Of a stretch of 64,000 nucleotides of DNA, positions 34,601-46,900 are shown piece after piece. How positions within the stretch are numbered: position 1 is the first letter of the stretch; the number at the start of each line of letters is the position of its first letter. Source of the DNA: Aquilaria yunnanensis. Taxonomy: Eukaryota > Streptophyta > Magnoliopsida > Malvales > Thymelaeaceae. The stretch spans positions 42,072,001 through 42,136,000 of the forward strand of contig CM077597.1 of assembly GCA_039654915.1 (NCBI GenBank), in the 5' to 3' direction. The notes beneath the pieces are model-generated. The model was not told the DNA's origin. It did not search any database and saw only the letters and a list, made by a program, of their open reading frames with translations. The translations under genes were made by a program, and so were the position numbers.

Positions 34601-35500
34601 GCTCAATATATTCATTGACTCTAAGTGACTTATGTGGTATAGATTGCTTGTGGATCAAGCTAATGTTGTGGACTTACCTGTGCAGGATTTGGAGTCTAGA
34701 AGTTGTGGGAACAAGGTCTATAGGTGGATTGTGTTCCGTGTGATATTAGTTTGCAGATTAAGTAGTTATGAAAACTTGATCTGTAAAACATGAACATTGG
34801 ATAAACTTAGACATGAAGCATTCCTTGGTATGTTTTCCAAGTAAGTGATGCTTGTTTGCTGTTCTATGGATAGGCATAGTTCTGGATGACTTATGATGAT
34901 GAATTTTTCCTTGGATAGATAATTATGATGATTTATGGTGGTGATGACTTTGAAGGATGATTATATGAGAAGTATGCTTGAATTCATACAGGTGGAATTC
35001 TTGATGGGTGATTGTGTTATGTGTACTAGATTGGCAGAATGCTCATGGACATATAAATGTGGTTTTCAAAATTGGAAATGAGATGGGCTTCTTGGTTGCC
35101 ATGCATTGGATTAGTACACTTGATGGACACACATTCTATGCACTTAGTGGAATAAGTGTATGGCTATATGTAGCTTGGATGAAATGAGCATGTGAAAATA
35201 TTACAGGAGAAGCTTATGTTGAATTGGAATAAAGTATGCTTTGTGATGAAGAATGCATGTAAGCAGGATAAAATCATGAATGGAACACTTGAAATCCCAC
35301 TTAGGTACTAGCTTGACTCTAAAGAGCACCCTGATAACATATTGAAGGTAAATAATCAATCAAGCTAGAACCAGAATAGATCCCGGACTCACGCCGTAGG
35401 TGCTCGTATTGAATAATAAAGCCCCTTCTGAATGAATAACTTCCGCTGCAAGCTTTGATATTTGGGCCCAGATGGGCCAGGGGCAGTAGTGGGCGTGACA
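31693..35500 (+). mobile_element. 3808-bp solo LTR (Ty3/gypsy-like) nested in the copia LTR
   Basis: It starts TGTTACACCCGGAAAGG and ends AGTGGGCGTGACA, with perfect CTTAT duplications at 31688-31692 and 35501-35505. The intact copia LTR at 42430-42440 shows the empty site. There is no gag or pol; 123- and 88-codon frames at 32149-32520 and 34266-34532 have no domains. TG...CA ends and a 5-bp duplication indicate an LTR. Size and ends suggest a Tekay-like Ty3/gypsy family. Strand is inferred from CT-rich leader-like DNA near 32370 and acceptor-like TTTGCAGG near 34352. A minisatellite lies at 33243-33625. Confidence 0.9.
33243..33625. repeat. Degenerate GGCC-rich minisatellite inside the solo LTR
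   Basis: About twelve imperfect units of 25-45 bp share the core AAAAGGCCAAGTGGGCCTGA. Later copies include TTAATAAAAGGCCAAGTGG and AGAAGGCCAGTTGGGCC. Two longer units at 33243 and 33318 start GAAAAGGTTAATATAGGCCC. The GGCC words are palindromic. This is not coding. Confidence 0.85.
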
Positions 35501-35834
35501 CTTATGACACTCATATAACGATCCATGTAGTGTTCTCATGGTGGGTCGGTCCAGTACACAAGTTCTCCAACTTGTACCCATATGTAGACTACATATCTCA
35601 TATTAGTCTGCACATATACTAGTCGTTATGTATTATTGCAACCCGCTCCACAATAATACTAGACCAGGGACGTTTAAGAATATCATTATTATAGGGTTAC
35701 AATTATGTTTGTTAAGTTACGCAGAAACAAAACAACAAACATAATTGCTGGATTAATGCCTTAATAAAATATCATGACTCAATGTGCAAAAAATACAATC
35801 ATCTCATGATTGGCTTTTGGGCACAACACTAACA

Positions 35835-35847
35835 ATCTCCCACTTGC
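35835..35847 (-). other. Copia polypurine tract
   Basis: On the minus strand GCAAGTGGGAGAT lies immediately upstream of the 3' LTR start TGTTAGTG. This is the purine-rich primer site for plus-strand DNA synthesis. Confidence 0.8.
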
Positions 35848-36013
35848 ACTAAAGCCAATCATCCATGTATCTAATACCAACGGACCTAGAATGGCTATCA
35901 TGCTTTTGCTGCATAAGGGGCTTTGTCAGTGGATCAGCAATGTTGTTGTCTATCGAAGTCCTGCATATCCTTACATCACCCCTCTCGATGATCTCCCTGA
36001 TGAGATGATAGCG

Positions 36014-36364
36014 TCAGAGAATATGTTTGGATCGCTGGTGAGATCGAGGTTCCTTAGCCTGTGCGATTGCTCCATTGTTGTCACAATAGAGCTTTATCGG
36101 GTCGACAATGCTTGGAACCACTCCAAGTTTAGTGATAAACTTCTTGATCCAAACTGCCTCCTTCACAGCATTAGAGGCGGCAATGTACTCAGATTCTATT
36201 GTAGAGTTAGCTACTATCTCTTGCTTTGAACTCTTCCAGCTCACAGCACCACCACCAATACAAAACACATAACCAGATTGCGATCTAAAATCATCCTTAT
36301 CGGATTGGAAGCTTGCATCGGTGTAACCCCTTACAACGAGCTCATCTTCACCTCCAAAGACCAA
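36014..36364 (-). pseudogene. Copia RNase H domain
   Basis: 116-codon frame with [46 protein letters not shown] and [10 protein letters not shown], the copia RNase H signature with the catalytic D-E-D set visible. The region degrades the RNA strand of the replication hybrid. It is separated from the RT by a stop at about 36365-36382, so the polyprotein is broken. Confidence 0.9.
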
Positions 36365-36382
36365 GAATGCATCCTTAGTCCT

Positions 36383-37151
36383 TCATAAGTACTTAAGGAT
36401 GTTCTTAACAACTGTCCAGTGACTCTCACCGGGGTTTGATTGGTACCTACTTGTCATGCTCAAAGCATATGAGACATCGGGACGAGTACATATCATGGCA
36501 TACATGATAGATCCAATTGCTGAGGCATATGGAATCTTACTCATGCGCTCTCTCTCCTCGGTTGTACTCGGACACTGAGGTCTAGAATGAGTGATACCAT
36601 GTGACATGGGCAAGAATCCTTTCTTGGAATCTTGCATGCTAAACCTCTTTACCACCTTGTCAATATATGTACTTTGACTTAGGCCAAGAAGCTTTCTAGA
36701 TCTATCTCTATAGATCCTGATGCCTAACACATAGGCTGCTTCACCCAAGTCCTTCATAGAGAAACATTTCCCTAACCAAGTCTTCACAGACTGTAGCTCA
36801 GGAATGTCATTTCCGATGAGTAGTATGTCATCTACATACAACACCAAGAAGACAATAGCGCTCCCACTAACCTTCTTGTAGACACAAGGTTCATCTTCAT
36901 TTTTGATAAAACCAAACTCTTTGATTGCGTCATCAAAACGAAGATTCCAACTTCGAGAAGCTTGCTTCAGTCCATAAATGGACCTTTGCAACTTGCACAC
37001 TTTATTGGCATTCTCAAGAGTGACAAAACCCTCAGGTTATGTCATGTACACATCCTCAAGTAGCTTTCCATTTAGGAATGCAGTTTTGACATCCATTTGC
37101 CATATCTCATAATCATAGTGTGCAGCAATAGCAAATAAAATTCGGATGGAT
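36383..37151 (-). pseudogene. Copia reverse transcriptase, main part
   Basis: A 205-codon frame from 37000 carries QRSIYGLKQASRSWNLRFDD, the catalytic YVDDILLIGND, and LGIRIYRDR. Upstream, 37000-37151 continues the RT fingers after a stop near 37038. The active-site Asp pair is intact. Frameshift and stop between 37000 and 37152 disconnect it from the integrase-RT frame. Confidence 0.92.
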
Positions 37152-38489
37152 TTAAGCATAACAACTGGTGAGAAAAGTTTCATCATAGTCAATACCATAA
37201 ATTTGCTTGAAACCTTTTACAACCAATCGTCCCTTAAAGGTAATCACATTACCATCCATGCCAGTTTTCTTCTTGAAAACCCATTTGCACCCTATGGGTT
37301 TTACCCCTTCAGGTGGGTCAACCAAAGTCCATACTTGGTTTTCATACATGGATTCCATCTCGGATTTCATGGCCGCTAGCCACTTCTTAGAGTCAGGCCC
37401 CGACATAGCTTGCTGGTAGGTTGTGGGCTCATCCTGATGCATGAGCATCACATCACCGGTGTGAGTCATGAGAAATCCATATCTCTCGGGCTCACGCCGA
37501 ATCCTACCAGTCCTACGTGAGCTCTGTGCTACAGGAACAGACTCTTGAACAACATCTTGCGGTGTCTGTTCAAGTTCCATTTCAGGTTCAATGTCTCCTT
37601 GTTGTTCTTGAATTTCTTCAAGTTCTACTTTCCTCCCACTAGTTCCTTTAGAGATAAACTCTTTCTCCAAAAAGACACCAGTTCGAGCAACAAACACTTT
37701 TTGCTCAGAAGGATTGTAGAAATAATAACCCTTTGTTTCTTTGGGATACCCAACAAAAAGGCATTTTTGAGATTTGGGCCTTAGTTTGTCAGAGGATTGA
37801 TGTTTCACATAAGTGTCACAGCCCCAAATCTTCATAAAAGACAAATTGGGACGCCTCCCACTCCATTTCTCATATGGTGTCTTTTGAACCGATTTAGATG
37901 GAACTCGGTTTAGTGTAAAAGCAGCTGTCTCTAGAGCATGTCCCCAAAAGGAGTTTGGAAGGTCAACTTGACTTATCATAGAGCGAACCATGTCTAACAG
38001 AGTTCGATTTCTCCTTTCAGATACACCATTCCATTGAGGTGTACCTAGTGGAGTGAGTTGTGATACTATACCACACTCCTTCAGATAGTCAAGGAATTCT
38101 CGATCCAAGTACTCTCCACCTCGATCTGATCGAAGCACTTTAATACTCTTCTCGAGTTGATTCTCTACTTCATTCTTGAATTCTTTGAACTTTTCAAAGG
38201 ATTCTGACTTGTGTCTCATGAGATACACATAGCCATATCTGCTGAAGTCATCAGTGAAAGTAATGAAGTATTGGAAACCTCCTCTAGCTTATGTAGACAT
38301 AGGGCCACATACATCACTATGTATGAGTCCTAGTAAGTCATTAGCCCTTTCACTTTGCACTGTGAATGGGGCTTTCGTCATCTTGCCCAACAAACATGAC
38401 TCACATGTCTCATATGATTCAAAATCAAATGAGTCCAAGAGTCCATCCTTATGGAGCTTGGATATGCGAGTCTCATTTATATGGCCCAA
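37152..38489 (-). pseudogene. Copia integrase and start of reverse transcriptase
   Basis: Frame 38289-38489 is the GAG-pre-integrase zinc region (MGHINETRISKL, CESCLLGK). It continues with GLIHSDVCGPMS, and after a stop with TDDFSRYGYVYL. The 358-codon frame 37152-38228 has LRSDRGGEY, TPQWNGVSERRNRTLLDMV and WGCDTYVKH, so the DD(35)E catalytic residues are present. Its C-terminal part is the RT N-terminus (WTLVDPPEGVKPIGCKWVFK). The stop near 38285 and the frameshift near 37150 break it. Confidence 0.92.
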
Positions 38490-38498
38490 GCGATAGTG

Positions 38499-39179
38499 CT
38501 AAAGATAGGTCAGGTTGAAATCATTTAATCTGACCTTCTTGGTATTCACATTATAGATTGGATCTTCGAGGTCTAGAACATACAACCCATTGCTAAGTTG
38601 AGCACTACTATAAAAGATTTCATTCAAATAAATAGAACAACATTTGTCCTTTATTATAAATGAAAAACCTTTCTTGTCCAAACAAGAAACAGAAATCAAA
38701 TTTCTACTAATAGTAGGCACAAAGTAGTAGTTGTCTAATTCTAAAACTAATCCACTAGGTAAAGTGAGAACATAAGACCCTACGGCTAAGGCAGCAACTC
38801 TTGCTCCATTTCTAACACGTAGGTCCACTTCACCTCGGGCCAATCTTCTACTTCTATTTAGATCCTGCACATTTTCACAAATGTGAGATCCACATCCAGT
38901 ATCCAATACCCAAGATGAGGAAGTAGAAAAGTTAGCCTCTATAACAAGAATACCTGAAGTGGAAGTCTTACTTCCTTTTTCCTTAGCAAGTTCTTCAAGA
39001 TAGAGCTTGCAGTTGCGCTTCCAGTGTCCAGGTTGCTTACAATGGAAGCACTCCCCTTCCTTTGCCACACCACCCTTTGGTTTCAGTGCAGCTGAAGAAG
39101 AATTAGCATTAGACTTTCCATTAGCTTTATCCTTCTTCTTGTTGGCTTTTCCCTTTCCCTTGCCCTTTTGAACCATCAA
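38499..39179 (-). pseudogene. Copia nucleocapsid zinc knuckle and protease
   Basis: 226-codon frame: Lys-rich region, CCHC zinc knuckle CFHCKQPGHWKRNC, then the aspartic protease with WVLDTGCGSHIC, where DTG is the catalytic triad. It ends VRLNDFNLTYL just before a stop that separates it from the GAG-pre region. The catalytic Asp is kept. Confidence 0.92.
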
Positions 39180-39203
39180 AATGGGCTTCGCCTTCTTAAG
39201 GTT

Positions 39204-39797
39204 TTACTCAGCAATTCTCAACATATTGAGCAATTCAGGGAGGGACTTGTCTAGGTCGTTCATGTTATAGTTCATGACGAACTGACTGTAGCTTTCAGGC
39301 AACGATTGCAAGACTACATCAATAGCCAACTCTTTCTGAAGTGCAAATCCCAAATTCTCAAGATTCTCAATGTACCCAATCATCTTGAGCACATGAGGAC
39401 CCACGGGACTTCCCTCAGACATCTTGCACTGAAACAATGCCTTAGAGGTCTCAAACCTCTCATGCCTAGCTTGCTCTTGGAAAAGCATTTTGAGATGTTC
39501 GATCATATCGAATGCCCCCATGTTCTCATGTTGCTTCTAAAGCTCAGATTCCATGGTAATAAGCATGAGGCATGCAACATCCAAAGCATCATCAGAATGC
39601 CTCTTGTGAGCATCCCTTTCAGCTCTTGGAACAGTGGCAGCAGGCTCATTTGGAATAGGCTGCTCTAGGACATAGGCCTTTCTCTCTTGCTTGAGGACTA
39701 TCCTCAAGTTTCGGTACCATTTGAGAAAGTTGGTCCCATTCAATTTTTCCTTCTCAAGGATCTATCGCAACGAAAGTGTCGATGTGTTTTGTGTCAT
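39204..39797 (-). pseudogene. Copia gag (capsid region)
   Basis: The ATG at 39797 opens MTQNTSTLSLR then a stop. Frames 39537-39743 (NGTNFLKWYRNLRIVLKQER) and 39204-39521 (FETSKALFQCKMSEGSPV, LPESYSQFVMNYNMNDLDKS) follow with a stop near 39536. This matches UBN2/copia-type gag. Two stops and the break at 39180-39203 disable it. Confidence 0.88.
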
Positions 39798-41335
39798 GGT
39801 TATCTACAACAGTAAATATGCAGTGTAAGAGGCATGTATTTTAATTCATTTAATAAGGACTTTTATTAAATGATACTCCCACTATTTTCCTCAAAATAAT
39901 AACCCTCAATATTATTTCGGAACACCTCGATGCTAAGGTATTCTAGTGGGCCAAGATCCATATTTGACCACAACTTGAGTCAGCTTTGGCTTTTCTCTCA
40001 AGTTACAGCTATTTAGGTAGGCAACTCCTTGCCAGTTGCATATTATGCAACTCTTGGATAGTTGGGTGAACAACACTTGTCCAAGTTTATCCTATGAGCT
40101 TAAGCCCAACTCTATGCCTCTAAGTCCCTAATCCTATTAGGATGACTTAGTTAAGTCGGACCCAAAGTTAGCAATTTGGATATCACTATTATCCCATCGT
40201 GCCTTACCAAGATGAACATAGGTGCTTTCCTTTGGCAAACCCACCTAATGTTGATCAAAGTCTTGACGAGTGCCAACATTTGGAAGGCATCACATTTGAT
40301 GACTTAATATTTGTTTGAAGGATTTTTCATTTGATTTCACCAATTTGTTATCTCCGGTTGTCTTATACATGCATAACATACAAGTATAAAACATGCATCT
40401 CATGCTTTCAAGAAAGTAAACGTGACATTGTTATAGCCCAAACTATGCGATATTCTCAAGCCAATGAGAATATCATAAAAGCCTAAGAAAAGAAAAGAGT
40501 CTTCACAAGCTCCTTCTCTTCCATTCTTGGCTGCCCTTTTGTTGTCACCTCCTTGGACATACCACCTTGGATGATCCTTGGATGTATCACTTTGGATGAT
40601 CCCATAATGCACCATTACATCAATAATAGAAACCTCGAGTTACATTCGAGGGGAGTAAGGTGAGAAGAGAATGTACAATGAGAGTAATAAGAAAAGGCAC
40701 GACTCGCAGGCCGTATTTACAAGTACAACAAATTAAGGGCTATAACCATGCACCATGCTTCAAACACCAATCAGCATATCATGTCAAATCTCATTCAACA
40801 AAGATGCATGCCAATTTTCCCGTGTTGATTAACTAGTTTTTATTTATGTGGCGCTTCGCATACGGCGGTCCCACTGGCCGGTCAGTGGGCGGTGGTTCCG
40901 CTGACCGGTTAGCGGACGGGATCAATGGGAGCTGCCCTTCCGGGGGGCGTGGGGCGCAACGCCCCCCGGCGCAAAAAATTGTCTTACAATTGCTTAGCCC
41001 GAAATCTTCTATTTCGAGCAAGTAGGCACCCGAGACTCCTCCATTTGAGCCACCAAAAATACCTTACTTTCGATGCCCGAATGGGCCGAATCCGAATCAA
41101 GCTAGGGTTTTTGCAACTATTGCAAGAATCCTTCTCCAAATAGGTATCTCATACCAATCAATTTTGGGTTAATCTCATTAACCAATTAGTGTCATTTCTA
41201 CATATACGTCATAAGTTCATTACGAGTTTCGGTTTCATGCATCATGAATCAATCTAATTAATCATGGCAGAAAAGCAACCGAACACATAACATCATGCGA
41301 TTCAACATCAATCCCGATTTAGGGTTTCACCAGTA

Positions 41336-41347
41336 GCTCTGATACCA
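41336..41347 (-). other. Copia primer-binding site (initiator tRNA-Met)
   Basis: The minus strand reads TGGTATCAGAGC one base after the 5' LTR end (...CCCATCA), complementary to the 3' end of plant initiator tRNA-Met. Confidence 0.92.
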
Positions 41348-41348
41348 C

Positions 41349-42764
41349 TGATGGGTTTCGGGAGCCAAACAGCGCAGCGGAATTTGACCAAAACCCTCTA
41401 GGATCCAAGTGAAACGGGGTAAACCGGGTGTTCAAAAATTTTCGTACCTAATTTTCGGTTGAGATCTCTCACTCAACTGTAGAGTCGAATCACAAAACCT
41501 GAACAGTTGACGTGTTCAGGCTTTCTATGGTATCCACACGAGCCTCTCGGGATCACCACGCTTCCACCACGTCCCGGCAGATGCGTTTCTCTTGCGCTCG
41601 CAGTGCTAGCTTGCGTCCTCCAAGGAATTGCAAGAGAAGAGTGCGGCTGTTCTTTTGGGAGACTAGGGCAAAGAGACCTGCGAATTTCTCACTAGAAGTT
41701 GTATTTATAGTGAGAGTTAACTTTCAGACCTAATAGGGTTCAAAGACCCTAATCCAATTAGGCTTTAATTTCGGGCTTAATAATGGCTCAACTACTGGGC
41801 CCATTATTAATACGAAATTATTGTGAAACCAAAACCCAAATTATTAGCCCATGCACTCTAATGATCCAAATAGCTCTATGTGTGCGACCTAATAGGCTCT
41901 TACCACGTTGGCAATGATCATAAATCACATTTATGATCATAAGCAATGAGCGGTGTCTAGCAACACATCATTGCTACCCAAGTGACAAGATTCTCGATGA
42001 TTCGACTAAACCTTTATGATCATCACCGATATATGCCATTGTCCCTTTGTCCAAGATATCAAGACTAAGCACGAGACATGGAATGTGTCACTCTCGTATA
42101 GCCCAATCTTTGGTTCTTGATTACCGAGTAGACCAACTTAAACTGATGACATTGATATCGTATATCAACTCATCCGAGCATGGCCATGCATTTTTCTAAG
42201 TCTTACTCCATCAATGGGCCCGAAGATATCACTCCCGTTACATAGGAGGGACAAATCCTATCTTGATCATACAAATCCCTCCACATGATATGTGACATAC
42301 CCAATGACCTCCTTCAAGTTCACTCAGTTACAGCAACAAAGGAAAGTATCAAAATATGTGACTCACATGTAGGGAACCTTGATGATCTTAGGTCGAAGGA
42401 CTACATATACCATGATCACTATGAGAATCACTTATGACACTCATATAATGATCCATGTAGTGTTCTCATGGTGGGTCGGTCCAGTACACAAGTTCTCCAA
42501 CTTGTACCCATATGTAGACTACATATCTCATATTAGTCTCCACATATGCTAGTCGTTATGTATTATTGCAACCCACTCCACAATAATACTAGACCAGGGA
42601 CGTTTAAGAATATCATTATTCTAGGGTTACAATTATGTTTGTTAAGTTACGCAGAAACAAAACAACAAACATAATTGCTGGATTAATGCCTTAATAAAAT
42701 ATCATGACTCAATGTGCAAAAGATACAATCATCTCATGATTGGCTTTTGGGCACAACACTAACA
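41349..42764 (-). repeat. 5' LTR of the copia element
   Basis: 1416 bp, uninterrupted. It provides the empty-site sequence for the insertion in its partner (CACTTATGACAC at about 42430-42441). TATA box about 41700-41711 on the minus strand. The outermost 330 bp are nearly identical to the partner, while the other end has more mismatches. Confidence 0.93.
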
Positions 42765-42955
42765 CTATGGACCCTGCATCCTGACCAAGGTTTGTAGTAA
42801 GGCCTTAGTCCTTTGCATCCTATTGTCTGACTCTTCCAAATGGGCCCACCGAGACTGGAGTTTTTCCTGAACATCAGTGAGTTGTGATCGAAGTTCCACA
42901 TTCTCCTGACGTAGTTGTTCATGACGGTCATTCTCATACCCCCTAAGTTCTTAAT
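42765..42955 (-). pseudogene. CACTA second ORF, C-terminal coiled-coil part
   Basis: Minus-strand frame HEQLRQENVELRSQL then TDVQEKLQSRWAHLEESD and KALLQTLVRMQGP ends at a stop at the copia junction. The heptad-like Leu/Glu pattern is typical of the coiled-coil end of CACTA accessory ORFs. The copia target site (CATAG on this strand) overlaps the apparent stop codon, so the original end may differ. Confidence 0.55.
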
Positions 42956-43479
42956 GGTTAAGATATAATTAATATAAAAATTTATATGAAATGTAAAGGA
43001 TTAAAAATCATCCTAGATTGTGCATGAAAGTAATGATCAATAAATGCCTCTTGCTATGAGACCCCCATCCGCACTCCTTTATAAGCCTGACAGACTATCT
43101 TCTCCCAGCAGTTAGAATGGAAGGTGGGATGCTTCAACATATCTGGGCCATACTTAGCAATGAGCTCACCTTATACTTTGCATAATCAAGCAAAATATGC
43201 TAAAAATGTAAACAAAAATGTAATATTATTAATATAATAAATCAAATAGGTGATTATTACTTACGGAAATATCAACTTGCTGGTAGGAGAGAATTTCATC
43301 ACCTCTATGCCTTGTCAATATCTGTCAGACAAAGTCACTGAATTACAAGGCTGGCCTTTTGAGTCTGTTAGACTAAATTGGTTTAGGAATTAAAGTAAAA
43401 CTTATAACTAAAATAATGTAATTGTAAATTTAGTTTTGGTTGAATGAGAATTTTACTATTTGACCATGCAATTGTTGTT

Positions 43480-43900
43480 TTGTATATCTTCCAAGAGAAT
43501 GCTTATATGGCTTTGCCCCTTCTGGTGTGTCCTTACGCATCTACACCGTTATTTAAAATTTTGACTAGTAAATTAAGAATATAATATATTAAAATGTTAG
43601 AAAAAAGTATATATTTAACCTTATTCTTCTCTATGATGCCACTAACACACTGAAATCTTTCGTTGTTCTAATAGTCGATCAAATTCAACCAATGATCAAG
43701 CATGATGTAGGTAGGATGGTAAGGAAAGAAATGATGGTAGTCACCATTAGGCAAGACCCCACCTAGCTTGTACCTAATGATGGAGTTCCTCAAATTGTTC
43801 AGCTTGTTTTTGTATCGAGTCCCCACAGCATGCAAGTATTCCTTTTTGATCAAGTAATCATCGGTAGGGTCCTGGTGGCAATGTTGCTAAAATTTAATTG
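43480..43900 (-). pseudogene. CACTA Transposase_24-like region
   Basis: A 61-codon frame (43668-43853) with EYLHAVGTRYKNKLNNLRNS continues to HWLNLIDY and, after a stop, to NNERFQCVSGIIEKNK, like the W---V-Y-----------NK-NR stretch of plant Transposase_24 (PF03004). Downstream pieces are scrambled by stops. This ORF sits after TNP2, as expected in CACTA elements. Confidence 0.5.
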
Positions 43901-44117
43901 TTAATAGTTAACAGTTCAATAGTATTGTTAACAATGTGAAATATTTCCAATTTTTAAAAGACCAATATAAATTGTTGAATTACCTATAGTTCCACAATGT
44001 ACTCAAGCCCCCTCACTGCACATACATCCTTTTACTCAATAGCCTCCCATTTGAAAAGCCACCTGAAGGGTTTGCCAAGAGTATTAATGACCTGCTAATT
44101 GCAGACAATGCTATAAT

Positions 44118-46900
44118 TTAGGTGTAAACAAATACATTATTATTATTAGTAATGTAATAACTCAAACAGTTATAATAAAATTCAATTAAAACCATTTGAA
44201 CAAGACAACTTATGAATTCGGTGTAATGATCTTCCAGATTGGGGGTCTTAATACGGTGGGTCTCCTGTTTAGCCAAATGATGTAGATCAGGTGTATTAGC
44301 CTGGTTGGCCAACTGCTAGTTTTTCCAAACTAGACTTAGATATGCCCAATGGTGAACTGCATACAACAGTCAGAAAAATCCCTAGTTGGCATAAACGGCA
44401 TGTGCCGCGTTTGCTCTTATAATGTGTCATTTCCTAAATCAAATATGCCTCAATAATTGAGCATTCTAATTTTTCTTTGTCATGTGCCTTTCATTTAAGG
44501 GACCACATAAGTCTCTCAAAAAGATATATCCACTGGAATGCCACTGGACTACATAGCATTGCCTCACACGGTAGATGTATAGGAAGGTGCTCCATCAAAT
44601 TGAAAAAAATTGGGCAAAATATTATCATCTCTAGCTTGCAGATAGTAACAATGATGAGATTTTTTAGTTTGTCCATATCTATATGCCTTATTTTCTATGA
44701 ATAAAGTTGCCGGAAAAATGAACTACATGTAGATATGATGGACCATATAACTAGTTCTAAATACCCATGCAATGTGATTGACAATATGCATTGAAGAAGT
44801 ACATGGCAATCATGGCTCTTAAATGATTAGAAATTGTAGTTCTCCACATTTAGGTTGTGCGCTAAATTTGATGCACAACAATCTAAAAATTAACCTCTGA
44901 GTTATAAACAAATCTATCAAACTTTTTCTCTTTCTAGTGCATGCGTCACTTTGGGTTTGATTCTAGAATTGCCATCTTCTATCAAGTGTAGCTCAAACTG
45001 CATATTCAATTCCTTTAGATCCAATTGGGCATTAGCATTGTCCTTTGTCTTACGTTTAATGTCCATCAACATATAAAAAAGTTTTTAAAGAAAATTTTCT
45101 CCATGTGTATAACATCAAAATTGTATCTTATGAGTAGGTCCTTCAAATAAGGCAAGTCCCAGAAAGCCGATCATTTGACCTAATTATGGATCTTCCTAAA
45201 TGCAATCACACAAAGATCATCATACATTACACAACAATGTAGGAATTGATTTCATCTAAAGCTTGACTGATTTCGGTGTCAGGCAATAGCAGTACAATTG
45301 TATCCCTCACTTTTAAGCCTCGTGTAAAAGCATTTATTGGTAAGAACTTTCTTTGATAGTTGAACTAGCATGGTTTTTTCCAATACTTCAGTTGAAAAGA
45401 ACCAATGCTTTCCATACAATATGGACATGCCAACCTCCCATCTATACCTCACCCTGATAACATCTCATACACCAAAAAATCACTAATTGTCCACAATAAA
45501 CATGCTCACATCATAAAATTTTGAGATCTATATGCATCCCAGGTTTCAACTCCATCTACCCATAGTGTTTTCAACTTATTAATTAGGACCCTCAACAACA
45601 CATCAATACTTCGTCCAGGAGATTTTAGACTATAAATTAACAAAAAAACAGATATGTACATCTTTTTCATACACATTTTGAGTAGCAAATTGTACACAAC
45701 AATGAAAACCAGTCAGATAGAATATGCCCCTCCTGTTGTAGAATTTGGCATAAACCCATTTGTACATAGGCTAAGACGTACATTCCTAATTTTAGCTGTA
45801 AAGTCTAGGAAGTTAAATATATATGCTGCCAAGCCTTTGTTTGGTATGGATAAACCACTAAACCATTTTCACCACATTGATTACTTGCACAACATGTCAC
45901 GTGTTCTGCAGTTCGAATAGATATGAATAAATGTTTTAGCCGGTCAATAATTGGAAGGTGCTGCAAAACCTTTTTTAGAATTAGTTTTTTGTAACCTTTA
46001 TTCATTCTTTGTTCCTTATATCTGCACTTTCCACAAACTTTGTGATGCGTTAGCTGTGAGTTCTCAATATTGAATAACATACAATTATTTGGACAAGCAT
46101 CTATTTTCACATACAGGAGACCTAAACCCTTCACCATTTGCATAGACTTATACAACATTTGTGGCAATTGATTGTCCTCTAAAACAAATTCCCTAATAAG
46201 AGACAAAATGTCATTAAAGCAACTATTAGTCATATAGTACTTACTTTTCTTACTTAACAACTGAGATACTATTGACAACTTTATGTGTTTGGTGCATCTG
46301 TCCCATAAAGATGTTGATCCATCGTTGAGTAGTTTGTAAAATTTTTCCACACTTGAATTAGGAAATTTGTTTCCAATTTTTTTGAAATTAAACACATCAC
46401 CCTTTCCATTATCATTTTCACGCTAATAAACCTCAACATCTATAGCAATAGTCACATTATGATTATCATAATCATTTTCATGAGTTTCAATTCTTTCATT
46501 ATGGTAGACATTTGGGTCAATTGAATCAATAACTATTTGCCCATACCCAGATCTACTATTATAGTCACTATTTTTGTCAGAAACTATTCTTGATGATGAT
46601 GAATTTGATAATTCACCAATATAAAAATTATGAGACTATATATCATATTTCTCATCGTGACAGTACCATACACAATAGTTATCTATAAATCTATATTCAC
46701 AAAGATGAATTTCAGCTACATTTTTGCTTTTTGTAATGTCTATTTTAGTATCATCGATATGGACATTTTAACAGCGCAGTACCACTACTAAATACAATTT
46801 TGATAAAATTTTCTACATCATTTATGAAATCTGGGTTCATGTATCCATCCATCGTTAAATGCTTATACATCCATTCACATCCTGCTGCCATTCTATTGTA
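44118..46900 (-). pseudogene. TNP2-like CACTA transposase, degenerate
   Basis: On the minus strand, at about 46800-46895, a transposase-associated domain starts: WMYKHLTMDGYMNPDFINDV. The 196-codon frame 45805-46395 contains KFYKLLNDGSTSLWDRCTKH, DILSLIREF, KIDACPNNCMLF, HHKVCGKCRYK and LKHLFISIRTAEH, the Transposase_21 pattern. Frame 45506-45697 gives LKSPGRSIDVLLRVLINKLK then TLWVDGVETWDAYRSQNF. Frame 44491-44676 gives EHLPIHLPCEAM and WIYLFERLMWSLK, matching the later C-terminal region. Frame 44118-44312 carries a further C-terminal piece. TNP2 catalyses element excision. Many stops and frameshifts; clearly inactive. Confidence 0.85.

Larger units (their letters stand above)
30605..35834 (-). 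repeat. 3' LTR of the copia element, split at 31692/35501
   Basis: Without the 3808-bp insertion and one copy of CTTAT it is 1417 bp, matching the 5' LTR at 41349-42764. On the minus strand it starts TGTTAGTGTTGTGCCC and ends AAACCCATCA. A TATA box (ACTATAAATACA, minus) lies at about 30957-30968. Confidence 0.93.
30605..42764 (-). mobile_element. Ty1/copia retrotransposon, full length, with a nested solo LTR
   Basis: Two LTRs share TGATGGGTTTCGGG at the start and CAACACTAACA at the end (plus strand). They are 30605-35834 (interrupted) and 41349-42764 (1416 bp). On the minus strand, the 5' LTR is followed by a PBS matching initiator tRNA-Met, gag, protease, integrase, reverse transcriptase, RNase H and a PPT: the copia order with integrase before RT. 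Flanks CTATT (30600-30604) and CTATG (42765-42769) are a near-perfect 5-bp target duplication. The LTRs differ by roughly 2-10% depending on segment, so the insertion is not young. Several stops and frameshifts disable it. It sits inside the CACTA element. Confidence 0.93.

Noticed and set aside
35810..36229. 139-codon plus-strand frame
   Set aside because: Antisense to copia RNase H and the 3' end of the element; it is a shadow.
37146..39668. Several plus-strand open frames of 62-120 codons (e.g. 39306-39668, 37146-37379, 37545-37784)
   Set aside because: They lie antisense to well-supported copia gag-pol domains and have no motifs of their own.
45654..45920. 88-codon plus-strand frame
   Set aside because: Antisense to the TNP2 transposase relic.
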